In this document: piece after piece, positions 18,852 to 26,606 of the stretch
Layout: each line of letters opens with the position of its first letter
How positions within the stretch are numbered: position 1 is the first letter of the stretch
Assembly (NCBI GenBank): GCA_033856255.1
Contig: JAWVFH010000031.1
Span: 1 to 64,000, forward strand
Origin: WHSW01 sp033856255
GTDB taxonomy: Bacteria; Actinomycetota; Thermoleophilia; Solirubrobacterales; 70-9
DNA length: 64,000 nt
Reading direction: 5' to 3'
Position numbers and translations under genes: made by a program
Notes under the pieces: model-generated
The model's database searches: none
What the model was told of the DNA's origin: nothing
The model's input: the letters and a program-made list of their open reading frames with translations, nothing else

Positions 18852-19849
18852 TGGGAATCACGGTTGATAACGCCACCAAGCGGTTTGGAGACTTCGTCGC
18901 CCTCGACGGTGTATCGATCGAGGTGCCGGACGGCTCCCTGACCGCGCTGCTCGGGCCGAGCGGCAGCGGCAAGTCGACGCTGTTGCGGGTGATCGCCGGG
19001 CTCGAGGAGCCCGACTCCGGCCGCGTGGTGATCTCCGATCAGGACATGACCCACGTCAGCGTCCAGGACCGCAACGTCGGCTTCTGCTTCCAGCACTACG
19101 CGGCCTTCAAGCACATGACCGTGGGCGACAACGTCGCCTTTGGCCTCAGCATCCGCAAGCGGCCGAAGCAGGAGATCAAGGATCGCGTGCACGAGCTGCT
19201 CTCGCTGGTCCAGCTGGAGGGCCTGATCGACCGCTACCCGTCGCAGCTCTCCGGCGGTCAGCGCCAGCGGATGGCGCTCGCCAGGGCGCTCGCCGTCGAG
19301 CCCAGGGTGCTGCTGCTCGACGAGCCGTTCGGGGCGCTCGACGCGCGAGTGCGCACGGAGCTGCGCCAGTGGCTGCGGCGCCTCCACGACGAGGTCCACG
19401 TGACGACGATCTTCGTCACCCACGACCAGGAGGAGGCGATGGACGTCGCCGAGCAGATCGTGGTCATGAACGAGGGCCGCGTCGAGCAGGCCGGCAGTCC
19501 GACCAATCTCTACGACCATCCGGAGACCGAGTTCGTGATGAGCTTCGTCGGCACCGCCAACAAGCTCGGCGGTTCGCTGGTGCGCCCGCACGACGTCGAG
19601 ATCTCGCACGTGCCGCGGACGAGCTCGGAGGAGGCGATGATCGACCGCATCGTCCACCTCGGGTTCGAGGTCCGGATCGAGATGACGCTCGCCGACGACG
19701 GCCCCCTGATCGCCCAGCTGACCAGGGCCCAGGTCGAGGAGCTGGAGCTGCACGACGGCCAGATCGTGTACGTGACTCCGGCCCGCTCGCGCGTCTTCGA
19801 CGAGAACGGGGGCAGCCCGCGGACGGAGGAGCTGGCCCTCGTCTCCTAA
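18851..19849 (+). CDS. cysA: Sulfate ABC transporter ATP-binding protein CysA
   Basis: This 332-residue ATPase has Walker A GPSGSGKST (35-43), a Q-loop in CFQHYAAFKHMTV, signature LSGGQRQR near 135, Walker B VLLLDEPFGALDA near 155, and the switch His in FVTHDQEEAMDVAEQ. The C-terminal regulatory domain (from about 235) is present but short. ATG 18851 shares its A with the cysW stop. It energises sulfate uptake through CysT/CysW. Note that this is not a Mce-type ATPase. Confidence 0.94.
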   Translation: MGITVDNATKRFGDFVALDGVSIEVPDGSLTALLGPSGSGKSTLLRVIAGLEEPDSGRVVISDQDMTHVSVQDRNVGFCFQHYAAFKHMTVGDNVAFGLSIRKRPKQEIKDRVHELLSLVQLEGLIDRYPSQLSGGQRQRMALARALAVEPRVLLLDEPFGALDARVRTELRQWLRRLHDEVHVTTIFVTHDQEEAMDVAEQIVVMNEGRVEQAGSPTNLYDHPETEFVMSFVGTANKLGGSLVRPHDVEISHVPRTSSEEAMIDRIVHLGFEVRIEMTLADDGPLIAQLTRAQVEELELHDGQIVYVTPARSRVFDENGGSPRTEELALVS

Positions 19850-19861
19850 CGGGCGCCCGTT
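19848..19861. repeat. 14-nt perfect palindrome after cysA
   Basis: AACGGGCGCCCGTT is fully self-complementary. It begins within the cysA stop codon and ends 6 nt before the next small gene. There is no following T-run, so a classical terminator is unlikely. It could be an RNA processing hairpin or a protein site, or chance in GC-rich DNA. Confidence 0.4.
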
Positions 19862-19867
19862 CCGGCG

Positions 19868-19999
19868 ATGAGCCTCGCCGCGGTCGCCGGCACAGCGATG
19901 CTCGCGATCCTGATCGCGTTCGTCGGCATGGTGATCTGGGCAACGCTGCGCCAGGTCGACGACGAGCGCCGCCGCGCGGCCGCGGAGCGTGACGGCTAG
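19868..19999 (+). CDS. 43-residue single-span membrane peptide
   Basis: The small frame starts MSLAAVAGTAMLAIL, continues as one hydrophobic segment (about residues 3-25), and ends in a charged tail (RQVDDERRRAAAERDG). It lies 18 nt after the cysA stop on the same strand, and the next gene converges on it. The one-span-plus-charged-tail pattern is what real small membrane proteins look like. No homologue is recognised and the Shine-Dalgarno is weak. A role as an accessory subunit of the sulfate importer is only a suggestion from position. Confidence 0.55.
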   Translation: MSLAAVAGTAMLAILIAFVGMVIWATLRQVDDERRRAAAERDG

Positions 20000-20017
20000 C
20001 TGCTGGTCTGCGCCGGG

Positions 20018-20518
20018 CTAAGGGCCCGGGCCGGGGCCCTGCTCGAACGGACCCTGGCGCTGCAGCTCCGCGTCGGGGTGCTGGGCGAGGGTCTCGATCG
20101 GCTCCGGCAGCGAGCCGGAGACGACGTCGGCGAGGGTCACCGACTCGAGCACCTGGCGGATGTTCGCCCGCAGCGCCAGCCAAACCTCGCGCAGGGGCTT
20201 CGAGCCGCCCCGGTACTCGATCTCATCGGCGGACTCGCCGCGCACCGTCGCCAGCGGGCCCTCGACCGCGCGAATGATCTCGGCCAGCGCGATGTCCTCG
20301 GGCGGCCGCTGGAGCCAGTAGCCGCCGTCCTGCCCGCGCCGGCTCTGCACCAGCCCGTGCTGGCGCAGCTCGCCGAGGATGTTCTCGAGAAAGCGCAGGG
20401 GGATCTTCTGGGCCACCGACACGGCCTCACCCTTCGCCGGCAGCTCCGCCGAGCTCCCCGACGCCGCGAGCTCCACCATGGCCCGCACCGCATAGTCCGC
20501 CTTCGCCGAAACACGCAT
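20018..20518 (-). CDS. Rrf2-family transcriptional regulator, Cys-less, second copy
   Basis: This 166-residue paralog of the 15396-15860 regulator begins MRVSAKADYAVRAMVELA at ATG 20518. The LRFLENILGELRQHGLVQSRRGQDGGYWL region is closely similar to its sibling. It also has no cysteine. A Pro/Gly tail extends the C-terminus. It converges on the sulfate operon, so the importer is bracketed by two CymR-like regulators. They may respond to different sulfur signals or form a duplicated pair; the sequence does not decide. Confidence 0.88.
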   Translation of the reverse strand: MRVSAKADYAVRAMVELAASGSSAELPAKGEAVSVAQKIPLRFLENILGELRQHGLVQSRRGQDGGYWLQRPPEDIALAEIIRAVEGPLATVRGESADEIEYRGGSKPLREVWLALRANIRQVLESVTLADVVSGSLPEPIETLAQHPDAELQRQGPFEQGPGPGP

Positions 20519-20565
20519 CGGGCGCACTCTACGCATCGCCGCCGCCAGTTCCGTCCGGCCCGGTC

Positions 20566-20581
20566 ACGAACATATGTTCGT
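20566..20581. promoter_or_regulatory. LexA (SOS) box
   Basis: ACGAACATATGTTCGT is a 16-nt perfect palindrome containing CGAAC-N4-GTTCG, the LexA/DinR site known in Gram-positive bacteria (CGAACRNRYGTTYC). The ATG at 20574 of the following gene lies inside it. LexA bound here should block that gene until DNA damage. It also sits 48 nt upstream of the divergent Rrf2 start, which it might influence. Confidence 0.75.
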
Positions 20582-21491
20582 CTTGCGGTCGAAGCGCGAG
20601 GAACAATCGAGAGCTCGCGAGCTACGGAGGCGAGGCTGGCCGATGCGCCGAATCGCAAATGAGCTGGGTGTCTCGCTCGGCTCGGTCAGCCTCTGGGCCA
20701 GAGATGTTCGTCCTTTAAGCGATCGGGGCGAGCAGTCGAGTCGCGTGAAAGGCCCGCGCCCTGGAACGGCCTCGGCCGGCCTCGGCCACGAGACCAAGAT
20801 CTGCGGCAAATGCCGCCGCGAGCTCCCGATCGATCGATTTAACCGCCACCCCACTCACGGACATCAACACTGGTGCCGGGATTGCTTCAGGGCTTACTTC
20901 CAGGCCCGCGGAAACCTGCACCGAAGTCAGACCTCAGCGGCCCGTGTGCGTCGCAGGACGGCCGGACGTCAGTTCATCGCGGATTACCTGACTCACCACG
21001 CCTGTGCCGATTGCGCGGAAAGCGACTCCGTTGTCCTCGAGTTCGATCACACCCAGCAGAAGCAAGCAAGCGTGAGCGCTCTCGTAGCTGCGGGGTGGTC
21101 AATCAAGCGACTGAAGCAAGAGATCACGCTGTGCGACGTAGTCTGCGTCAACTGTCATCGCCGCCGGACCGCCCGGCGTGGATCGTCGTGGCGGACCGAT
21201 CCATGGGCGCTCGACAAGAAGGCGCATCTCCTGCCGGGCGAGCGACGCAACATGGAATTGATCCGAGACACCTTGTGCGCGTTCAAATGCGTTGACTGTG
21301 GTCTCCGCGACCTGCTCGTATTGGAATTCGATCATGTCGGCCCGAAACGCGGGAACGTGATCGAGATGGCGAGGCGCGGTTGCTCGCTGATGAACTTGGA
21401 GCGTGAGCTGGCCATGTGCGAAATCCGGTGCGCGAACTGTCACCGGCGGCGGACGCGCCATCTCTACGACCTCTCCGCGCACGCCGCCTAA
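20574..21491 (+). CDS. HTH protein with two tandem HNH nuclease domains, probably SOS-controlled
   Basis: This 305-residue protein has an N-terminal helix-turn-helix (about 11-45, ending SLGSVSLWARDV). A zinc-knuckle pair follows (CGKC at 77-80 and CRDC at 101-104). Two HNH-like units come next: C144/C147, LEFDH 155-159 and CVNCH 191-195; then C239/C242, LEFDH 250-254 and CANCH 286-290. Both keep the Cys-Cys, D-H and C-x2-C-H pattern, so both could bind metal. The DNA is visibly AT-richer than its neighbours, suggesting transfer. The start may be ATG 20574, inside the LexA palindrome, or TTG 20583. It ends 9 nt before tRNA-Lys. Whether it is a homing, restriction or repair nuclease cannot be read. 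Confidence 0.8.
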   Translation: MFVLRSKREEQSRARELRRRGWPMRRIANELGVSLGSVSLWARDVRPLSDRGEQSSRVKGPRPGTASAGLGHETKICGKCRRELPIDRFNRHPTHGHQHWCRDCFRAYFQARGNLHRSQTSAARVRRRTAGRQFIADYLTHHACADCAESDSVVLEFDHTQQKQASVSALVAAGWSIKRLKQEITLCDVVCVNCHRRRTARRGSSWRTDPWALDKKAHLLPGERRNMELIRDTLCAFKCVDCGLRDLLVLEFDHVGPKRGNVIEMARRGCSLMNLERELAMCEIRCANCHRRRTRHLYDLSAHAA

Positions 21492-21500
21492 GCTGCTACG

Positions 21501-21572
21501 GCCCCCGTAGCTCAACAGGTAGAGCAGCAGACTTTTAATCTGCCGGAGAAGGTTCGAGTCCTTCCGGGGGCA
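21501..21572 (+). tRNA. tRNA-Lys (anticodon UUU)
   Basis: The cloverleaf is complete. The acceptor stem pairs GCCCCCG with CGGGGGC and the discriminator is A21572. The D-stem is GCTC/GAGC. The anticodon stem GCAGA/TCTGC encloses loop CTTTTAA with anticodon TTT at 21534-21536. The T-arm GAAGG/CCTTC has loop TTCGAGT. CCA is not encoded. Confidence 0.97.
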
Positions 21573-21586
21573 CTACTCTGCGCCCC

Positions 21587-22078
21587 ATGGAAGGGACCGG
21601 GCAACACCCTCCCGCGGGCTGGTACGAGGACCCCGACGACGGGGCGCTGCAGCGCTTCTGGGACGGGTCGCGGTGGACGAGCAGCCGGATGCCGCGCAAC
21701 GAGGCGGTGCCGCTCGAGGGCGAGGAGCTCGAGCCCGCGCCGAGCACCCGCTACGCGAGCGACATCCCCAAGGTCGAGGGCGGCGGTCTGCCCGCGGCCG
21801 CCTGGTACGCCGACCCCGAGAACGCGACCGGGATGCGCTACTGGGACGGCACGCAGTGGACCGAGCACCGCACGGACTACCGCGCCGAGGCGCCGGCGAA
21901 GACGGTCGGCGAGGGCATGGTCGCCGCCGGTTACATCCTCGCCTTCCTGTTCCCGATCGCGGGCGCCGTCATCGGCGTCATCCTGATGGGCCGCCACAAC
22001 AGCCACGGCCGCTGGGTGCTGGCCCTCTCCGTCCTCTTCTTCATCGCCTTCGTCGCGATCGGCGAGACGAACCACTAG
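21587..22078 (+). CDS. Membrane protein with two DUF2510 motifs
   Basis: This 163-residue protein carries two WYxDP...WDGxxWT units (about residues 11-36 and 68-94), the short DUF2510 motif common in actinobacteria. A pair of hydrophobic segments follows (about 112-132 and 142-158). DUF2510 proteins are usually membrane-associated with the motif on the cytosolic side; their function is unknown. ATG 21587 is preceded by TACTCT with a 7 nt gap and has no Shine-Dalgarno, suggesting a leaderless mRNA. Confidence 0.85.
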   Translation: MEGTGQHPPAGWYEDPDDGALQRFWDGSRWTSSRMPRNEAVPLEGEELEPAPSTRYASDIPKVEGGGLPAAAWYADPENATGMRYWDGTQWTEHRTDYRAEAPAKTVGEGMVAAGYILAFLFPIAGAVIGVILMGRHNSHGRWVLALSVLFFIAFVAIGETNH

Positions 22079-22082
22079 AGCG

Positions 22083-22775
22083 TCAGCCGCCGACCGGGTG
22101 CTCCCGTGTCTCGTCGGCGACCACCAGGCCGCGGATCTCGGCGGTCCCGTCGTCGAGCGGCTCGGCGAAGATCACCGACCCGCGCCCCTGGCGGATCTCG
22201 AGCTCACGGCCGAGCAGGGCGCAGAGCCGCATCGCCGCGGAGCCGGTCGCCTCGTCCTCGGTCACGCCCGCCTCGGGCGCGAAGACGCGGGCGCGGATCA
22301 GCCCGCGCGGCTCGTCGAGCCAGGCCCAGACGCCGACCAGCCGGAGGCCGTCCGGCGGCCCGTCGAGCGCCTCCACCTCCTCCGCCGACCCGACCTCAAC
22401 GAACTCCCACGCCGGCCCCCATTCCGGCCTCCCCGCCGTGCAGGCGAGCTCGCCGTCGAAGCGGACCGCGACCTCGCCCGCCGGCGGGCGCAGCGTCTTC
22501 GGCTCGTGGCCGCGCTCGCGCAGCAGCCAGGCCGTGCCGACCAGCGGGTGCCCCGCCAGCGGCAGCTCCGTCTCGGGGGTGAAGATCCGCATCTCCGCAC
22601 GCTCGAGGTCGTCGACGAAGACCGTCTCGGCGAAGCCGAGCTCGTGGGCGATCGGCTGGCGGCGCGCCTCCGGGACGTCACCGCCGTGGAGGAAGACCCC
22701 GAGCGGGTTGCCGCCGCTGCGGTCCGCGGCGCAGAAGACTCGCAGGACGTCCAGCGTCGCCGTGTCGGCGGGCAT
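22083..22775 (-). CDS. PhzF-family isomerase/epimerase-like protein
   Basis: This 230-residue protein has PhzF hallmarks: GNPLGVFL near the N-terminus, GFAETVF with the catalytic-type Glu, the FTPETELPLAGHPLVGTAW block, and DEATGSAAMRL near residue 187. It is somewhat shorter than typical PhzF proteins (about 260-290). Characterised members catalyse isomerisation; most bacterial members have no known substrate. ATG 22775 shares its A with the purH stop, so it is co-translated with purH. The reason for that pairing is unknown. Confidence 0.85.
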   Translation of the reverse strand: MPADTATLDVLRVFCAADRSGGNPLGVFLHGGDVPEARRQPIAHELGFAETVFVDDLERAEMRIFTPETELPLAGHPLVGTAWLLRERGHEPKTLRPPAGEVAVRFDGELACTAGRPEWGPAWEFVEVGSAEEVEALDGPPDGLRLVGVWAWLDEPRGLIRARVFAPEAGVTEDEATGSAAMRLCALLGRELEIRQGRGSVIFAEPLDDGTAEIRGLVVADETREHPVGG

Positions 22776-24403
22776 CAATGGCGGAAGTGGCGGCGGCCTG
22801 TGAACACCATCGCCGCGCCCGCCTCGTCGCAGGCGGCGATCACCTCGCCGTCGCGCTTCGAGCCCCCCGGCTGGATCAGCGCCGTGGCGCCGGCGGCGAT
22901 CGCCGCCTGGGGCCCGTCCGGGAACGGATAGAAGGCGTCGGAGGCGACGGCCGACTGCGCCAGCACATCGGCCGCGCCGTCGCCGAACGCGTCGCCGGCC
23001 TTCTGGATCGCGATCCGGACCGAGTCGACGCGGCTCATCTGCCCGGCCCCGATCCCGATCGTCGCCCCGCCCTTGGCGAACACGATCGCGTTCGAGCGCA
23101 CGTGGCGGCACACCTTCCAGGCGAAGATCAGGTCGTCCCACTGCTCCTCGCTCGGCTGGCGGACCGTGGGCACGGTCATCGACCCCCGATCCTCCTCGAT
23201 CCGGTCGGGCTCCTGGACCAGCAGGCCGCCGCGGACCCGCTTCACGTCGCGCTCGCGCGGCGCGTAATCGAGCGACTCGCCGGGTTCGAGCTCCAGGATC
23301 CGCACCGACTCCTTCTGGGACAGCACCTCGATCGCGCCGGGCCCGAAGCCGGGCGTCATCAGCACCTCGATGAACTGCTGGTGCAGGCGCTCGGCCAGCG
23401 CCCCGTCGACCGGGCGGTTGAAGACGATCACCCCGCCGAACGCCGACAGCGGGTCGCAGGCGAACGCCTTCTCGTAAGCCTCGTTGACGGTTTCGGCGAC
23501 CGCCGTCCCGCAGGGGTTGTTGTGCTTGACGATCACGCACGCCGGCCGCTCGAACTCGTCGAGCAGCTTGCGCGCCGAGTCGAGGTCGAGCAGGTTGTTG
23601 AACGAGAGCGGCTTGCCGTGCTGCTTGGCGAGCCCGGAGAGCACGTGCGAGCGGACGCCGGACTCCAGGTACAGCGCCGCCTTCTGGTGCGGGTTCTCGC
23701 CGTAGGGGAGCTCCATGAACTTGTCGTAGACCATCGCCCAGTGCTCGGGGAAGCTCTCGTAGCGGAGCCCGAACCAGCGGGAGATCGCCGCGTCGTAGGA
23801 GGCGGTGTGGGCGAAGGCCTCGTTGGCCAGCCACTGGCGGGTCTCGGTCGAGATCTCGCCGCCGCTCTCGCGCAGCTCCTCCAGCACGGCGTCGTACGCC
23901 TCGGGCTCGACCACGACGGCGACCGCGTTGTGGTTCTTGGCGGCCGCCCGGATCATCGTCGGCCCGCCAATGTCGATGTTCTCGACCGCCTCGCGCTCGG
24001 TCACGTCGGGCCGCTCGACCGTGCGCTGGAACGGGTAGAGGTTGACGCAGACGAGATCGATCGGCTCGATCCCCTCGGCCTCCAGGGTCGCCATGTGATC
24101 GGAGTCGTCGCGGCGCGCCAGCAGCGCGGCGTGCAGTCGCGGGTGCAGCGTCTTCACCCGGCCGTCGAGGATCTCGGGCGAGCCCGTGAACTCGGCCACG
24201 TCGATGACCTCGATCCCGGCCTCGCGAATCGCCGCCGCCGTGCCCCCGGTCGAGAGGATCTGCACTCCGAGCTCACTGAGGCCGCGGGCGAAGTCGACCA
24301 CCCCAGCCTTCTCGGAGACCGAGATCAGCGCCCGCCGCACCCGCACCGGGATCCCGCCCGGCGGCGCGCCGCCCTCCTCCGTGATCGCAGCCTCGATCCT
24401 CAT
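22775..24403 (-). CDS. purH: Bifunctional AICAR transformylase/IMP cyclohydrolase
   Basis: This 542-residue enzyme makes the last two steps to IMP. The N-terminal MGS-like cyclohydrolase domain shows ISVSEKAGV, STGGTA and GGRVKTLHP-like (DGRVKTLHPRLHAALL) motifs. The transformylase domain carries VIVKHNNPCGTA, with the Lys-His pair needed for catalysis, and ends FTGRRHFRH. ATG 24403 has a good AGGAG upstream. It lies 11 nt after purN in the order recQ-purN-purH-phzF. Confidence 0.97.
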   Translation of the reverse strand: MRIEAAITEEGGAPPGGIPVRVRRALISVSEKAGVVDFARGLSELGVQILSTGGTAAAIREAGIEVIDVAEFTGSPEILDGRVKTLHPRLHAALLARRDDSDHMATLEAEGIEPIDLVCVNLYPFQRTVERPDVTEREAVENIDIGGPTMIRAAAKNHNAVAVVVEPEAYDAVLEELRESGGEISTETRQWLANEAFAHTASYDAAISRWFGLRYESFPEHWAMVYDKFMELPYGENPHQKAALYLESGVRSHVLSGLAKQHGKPLSFNNLLDLDSARKLLDEFERPACVIVKHNNPCGTAVAETVNEAYEKAFACDPLSAFGGVIVFNRPVDGALAERLHQQFIEVLMTPGFGPGAIEVLSQKESVRILELEPGESLDYAPRERDVKRVRGGLLVQEPDRIEEDRGSMTVPTVRQPSEEQWDDLIFAWKVCRHVRSNAIVFAKGGATIGIGAGQMSRVDSVRIAIQKAGDAFGDGAADVLAQSAVASDAFYPFPDGPQAAIAAGATALIQPGGSKRDGEVIAACDEAGAAMVFTGRRHFRH

Positions 24404-24414
24404 CCGCTCCTACT

Positions 24415-25038
24415 CTAGTCCGCGGAACCGGCGCCGATCGTGACCACTCGGGTGCCCGGATCGACGGAGACCCGGCCGGCCGCGATCAGCCGGATCGCCT
24501 CCGGCAGGAGCGCGTGTTCGGTGGCGTGGATCGCCGCCTCGAGCGCCTCGCGATCGCGGTTCGGCGGCACCGGCACGGGGCGCTGGAGCAGGATCGGGCC
24601 CGAGTCGACGCCCTCGTCGACGAAGTGCACGGTCACCCCGGTGATCCTGACCCCGTGGGCGAGCGCCTGGCCGACCGCGTCGAGGCCGGGGAACGACGGC
24701 AGCAGCGCCGGATGGACGTTGATCACTCGCCCGGCGAAGCGCTCGACGAAGCCGGGCGAGAGCAGCTGCATGTAGCCGGCGAGCACGACCAGGTCGACGC
24801 CGCGCTCGGCGAGCCAGTCGGCGATCGCGAGGTCGCGCTGCTCGCGGCTCGCATGCTCGCCCGCCGGGAAGCAGGCCGTCTCGATCCCCGCCGCGCGCGC
24901 CCGCTCCAGGGCCGGCGCCTCCGGCTTGTCGGAGCCGACCGCGACCACCTCGACCTCGCGACCGTGGAGCTGGTCGAGGATCGCCTGCAGGTTCGTCCCC
25001 GCCCCCGAGGCGAGCACGCCCACCCTCAGAGGGTTCAC
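24415..25038 (-). CDS. purN: Phosphoribosylglycinamide formyltransferase
   Basis: This 207-residue enzyme transfers a formyl group from 10-formyl-THF to GAR. Visible signatures are LASGAGTNLQA at the N-terminus, VINVHPALLPSFPG with the catalytic Asn and His, and VHFVDEGVDSGPIL with the catalytic Asp. GTG 25038 overlaps the recQ stop (GTGA); an upstream extension would run back through recQ and was rejected. purH follows 11 nt downstream. Confidence 0.96.
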   Translation of the reverse strand: MNPLRVGVLASGAGTNLQAILDQLHGREVEVVAVGSDKPEAPALERARAAGIETACFPAGEHASREQRDLAIADWLAERGVDLVVLAGYMQLLSPGFVERFAGRVINVHPALLPSFPGLDAVGQALAHGVRITGVTVHFVDEGVDSGPILLQRPVPVPPNRDREALEAAIHATEHALLPEAIRLIAAGRVSVDPGTRVVTIGAGSAD

Positions 25039-26549
25039 GCCGCCCTCGCGACTCGCAACGTCGGGTAGCGACCGCCGGTCGAGCGCAGGCGTCCGGTGTC
25101 GATCAGCGCGTCGACCTCCGCCAGCACGTCCTCGGCGCGCCACTCGGAGAACTCGCCGTACCCCGGCAGGGCGTCATAGGAGTACTTGAGCAGCGCCTTG
25201 CTGCGGCCACCGCGCAGGATCTCGACGGTCTTCGTGCGCCCGACCGCGGGTGCGGCGCCCTCGACCACGGCGACGATCGCGCCCTCGATGTCGGCCGTCT
25301 CGGCCACCGAGCGGGCGACCGGCCGCGGCGCGGTCGCCGCCAGGCCTCCGTCGCAGACGTCGCAGCAGCGGCCCTCCGCGCTCCCCAGCGTCCGGTCGCC
25401 GAAGTGGCGCAGGATCGCCTGGCGCCGGCAGAGATCGCCCTCGACGAAGCCCCAGACCTCGCGGTACTGGCGCCAGCGGTGGTTGCGAGCCTCCGGGTCG
25501 TCGACCTGGTTGATGAAGAAGACGTGCAGCCCCTTGTCGCGGTTCTCGGCCAGCAACACACAGCGCGAGGCGAGCCCGTCCCGGCCGCCGCGCCCGGCCT
25601 CCTGGTAGTAGGCCTCCAGCGAGGACGGGACGACCTCGTGCAGGACCGTGCGCACGTCCGCCTTGTCGACCCCCATGCCGAAGGCGTTCGTGGCAACGAC
25701 CACCGGGGCCTCGCCCGCCATGAAGGACCGCTGCGCCTCGGCCCGCTCGCCCCGCTCCATCCCGGCGTGGTAGGCCGGCACCGGCCGGCCGAGCTCGCGG
25801 CGCAGCCAGGACGCGGTCTCGTCGGTCTTCTTGCGGGTGCCGGCGTAGACGATCGCGGGCAGCGCTCCTGGCTCCGAGAGCAGCGCCAGGGTCGCGTCGC
25901 GCTTCGCCCGAGCGGAGGCGACGGGGACGACGTCGTAGGAGAGGTTCGGCCGGTCGAAGCCGGTCGTGATCCGCACCGGCTCGCGCAATCCCAGCCGCCG
26001 GGCGACGTCGACCGCCACCCGAGGGGTCGCGGTCGCAGTGGCGGCGAAGACCGAGCGCGCGCCTAGCGCACGGGCGACCTCTCCGAGGCGGAAGTACTCG
26101 GGACGGAAGTCGTGGCCCCACTGGCTGACGCAGTGCGCCTCGTCGACGACGAACAGCCCGACCTCCGCAGCCGCCAGCCGGTCGACGAAGCCCGGGGTGG
26201 CGAAGCGCTCCGGGGCGACGTAGAGCATCCGCACCTCGCCGGCGATCGCCCGCTCCAGCGCGAGCCGGTTGTCGGCGCCGTCGCGTTGCGCGTTGATCAG
26301 CTCCGCCCGCCCGCCGAGGCTCTCGACCTGGTCGGTCATCAGCGAGACCAGCGGCGAGACGACGACCGCCAGCCGGTCGTCGATCATCGCCGGCAGCTGG
26401 TAGCAGAGCGACTTGCCGGCTCCGGTCGGCATCACCAGGAGGACGTCGCGCCCGGCGACCGCGGCCTCGATCGCCTGCTGCTGTCCGCGCCGGAAGGCCG
26501 GGTGGCCGAAATGGCGCTGCAGCGCGTCTGTGAGCTCGAGCTCGTTCAC
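25035..26549 (-). CDS. recQ: RecQ-family ATP-dependent DNA helicase
   Basis: This 504-residue superfamily 2 helicase has Walker A MPTGAGKSLCYQLPA (about 40-54), DEAH (VVDEAHCVSQWGHDFR), FAATATATP, and helicase C motifs including ATNAFGMGVDKADVR and QEAGRGGRDG. The RecQ zinc motif is present (CRRQAILRHFGD then CCDVCD). No HRDC domain is seen, so it is a short RecQ. It unwinds DNA in recombination and fork repair. GTG 26549 is preceded by TAGATC with an 8 nt gap and no Shine-Dalgarno. It heads an operon with purN, purH and phzF. Confidence 0.95.
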   Translation of the reverse strand: MNELELTDALQRHFGHPAFRRGQQQAIEAAVAGRDVLLVMPTGAGKSLCYQLPAMIDDRLAVVVSPLVSLMTDQVESLGGRAELINAQRDGADNRLALERAIAGEVRMLYVAPERFATPGFVDRLAAAEVGLFVVDEAHCVSQWGHDFRPEYFRLGEVARALGARSVFAATATATPRVAVDVARRLGLREPVRITTGFDRPNLSYDVVPVASARAKRDATLALLSEPGALPAIVYAGTRKKTDETASWLRRELGRPVPAYHAGMERGERAEAQRSFMAGEAPVVVATNAFGMGVDKADVRTVLHEVVPSSLEAYYQEAGRGGRDGLASRCVLLAENRDKGLHVFFINQVDDPEARNHRWRQYREVWGFVEGDLCRRQAILRHFGDRTLGSAEGRCCDVCDGGLAATAPRPVARSVAETADIEGAIVAVVEGAAPAVGRTKTVEILRGGRSKALLKYSYDALPGYGEFSEWRAEDVLAEVDALIDTGRLRSTGGRYPTLRVARAA

Positions 26550-26606
26550 CCGTCGATGATCTAGGTCCGAGCGGCGGGTCTTTCGCCCCGGCGAGCGCGG
26601 CTCATC

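Noticed and set aside
18851..19849. CysA as the ATPase for the Mce/YrbE system
   Set aside because: Its order and overlaps tie it to cysP-T-W, and it belongs to the sulfate/CysA group rather than MceG/MlaF.
20574..21572. Genomic island integrated at tRNA-Lys
   Set aside because: The HNH gene is AT-richer and touches the tRNA, but there is no integrase, no repeat of the tRNA 3' end, and no phage gene.
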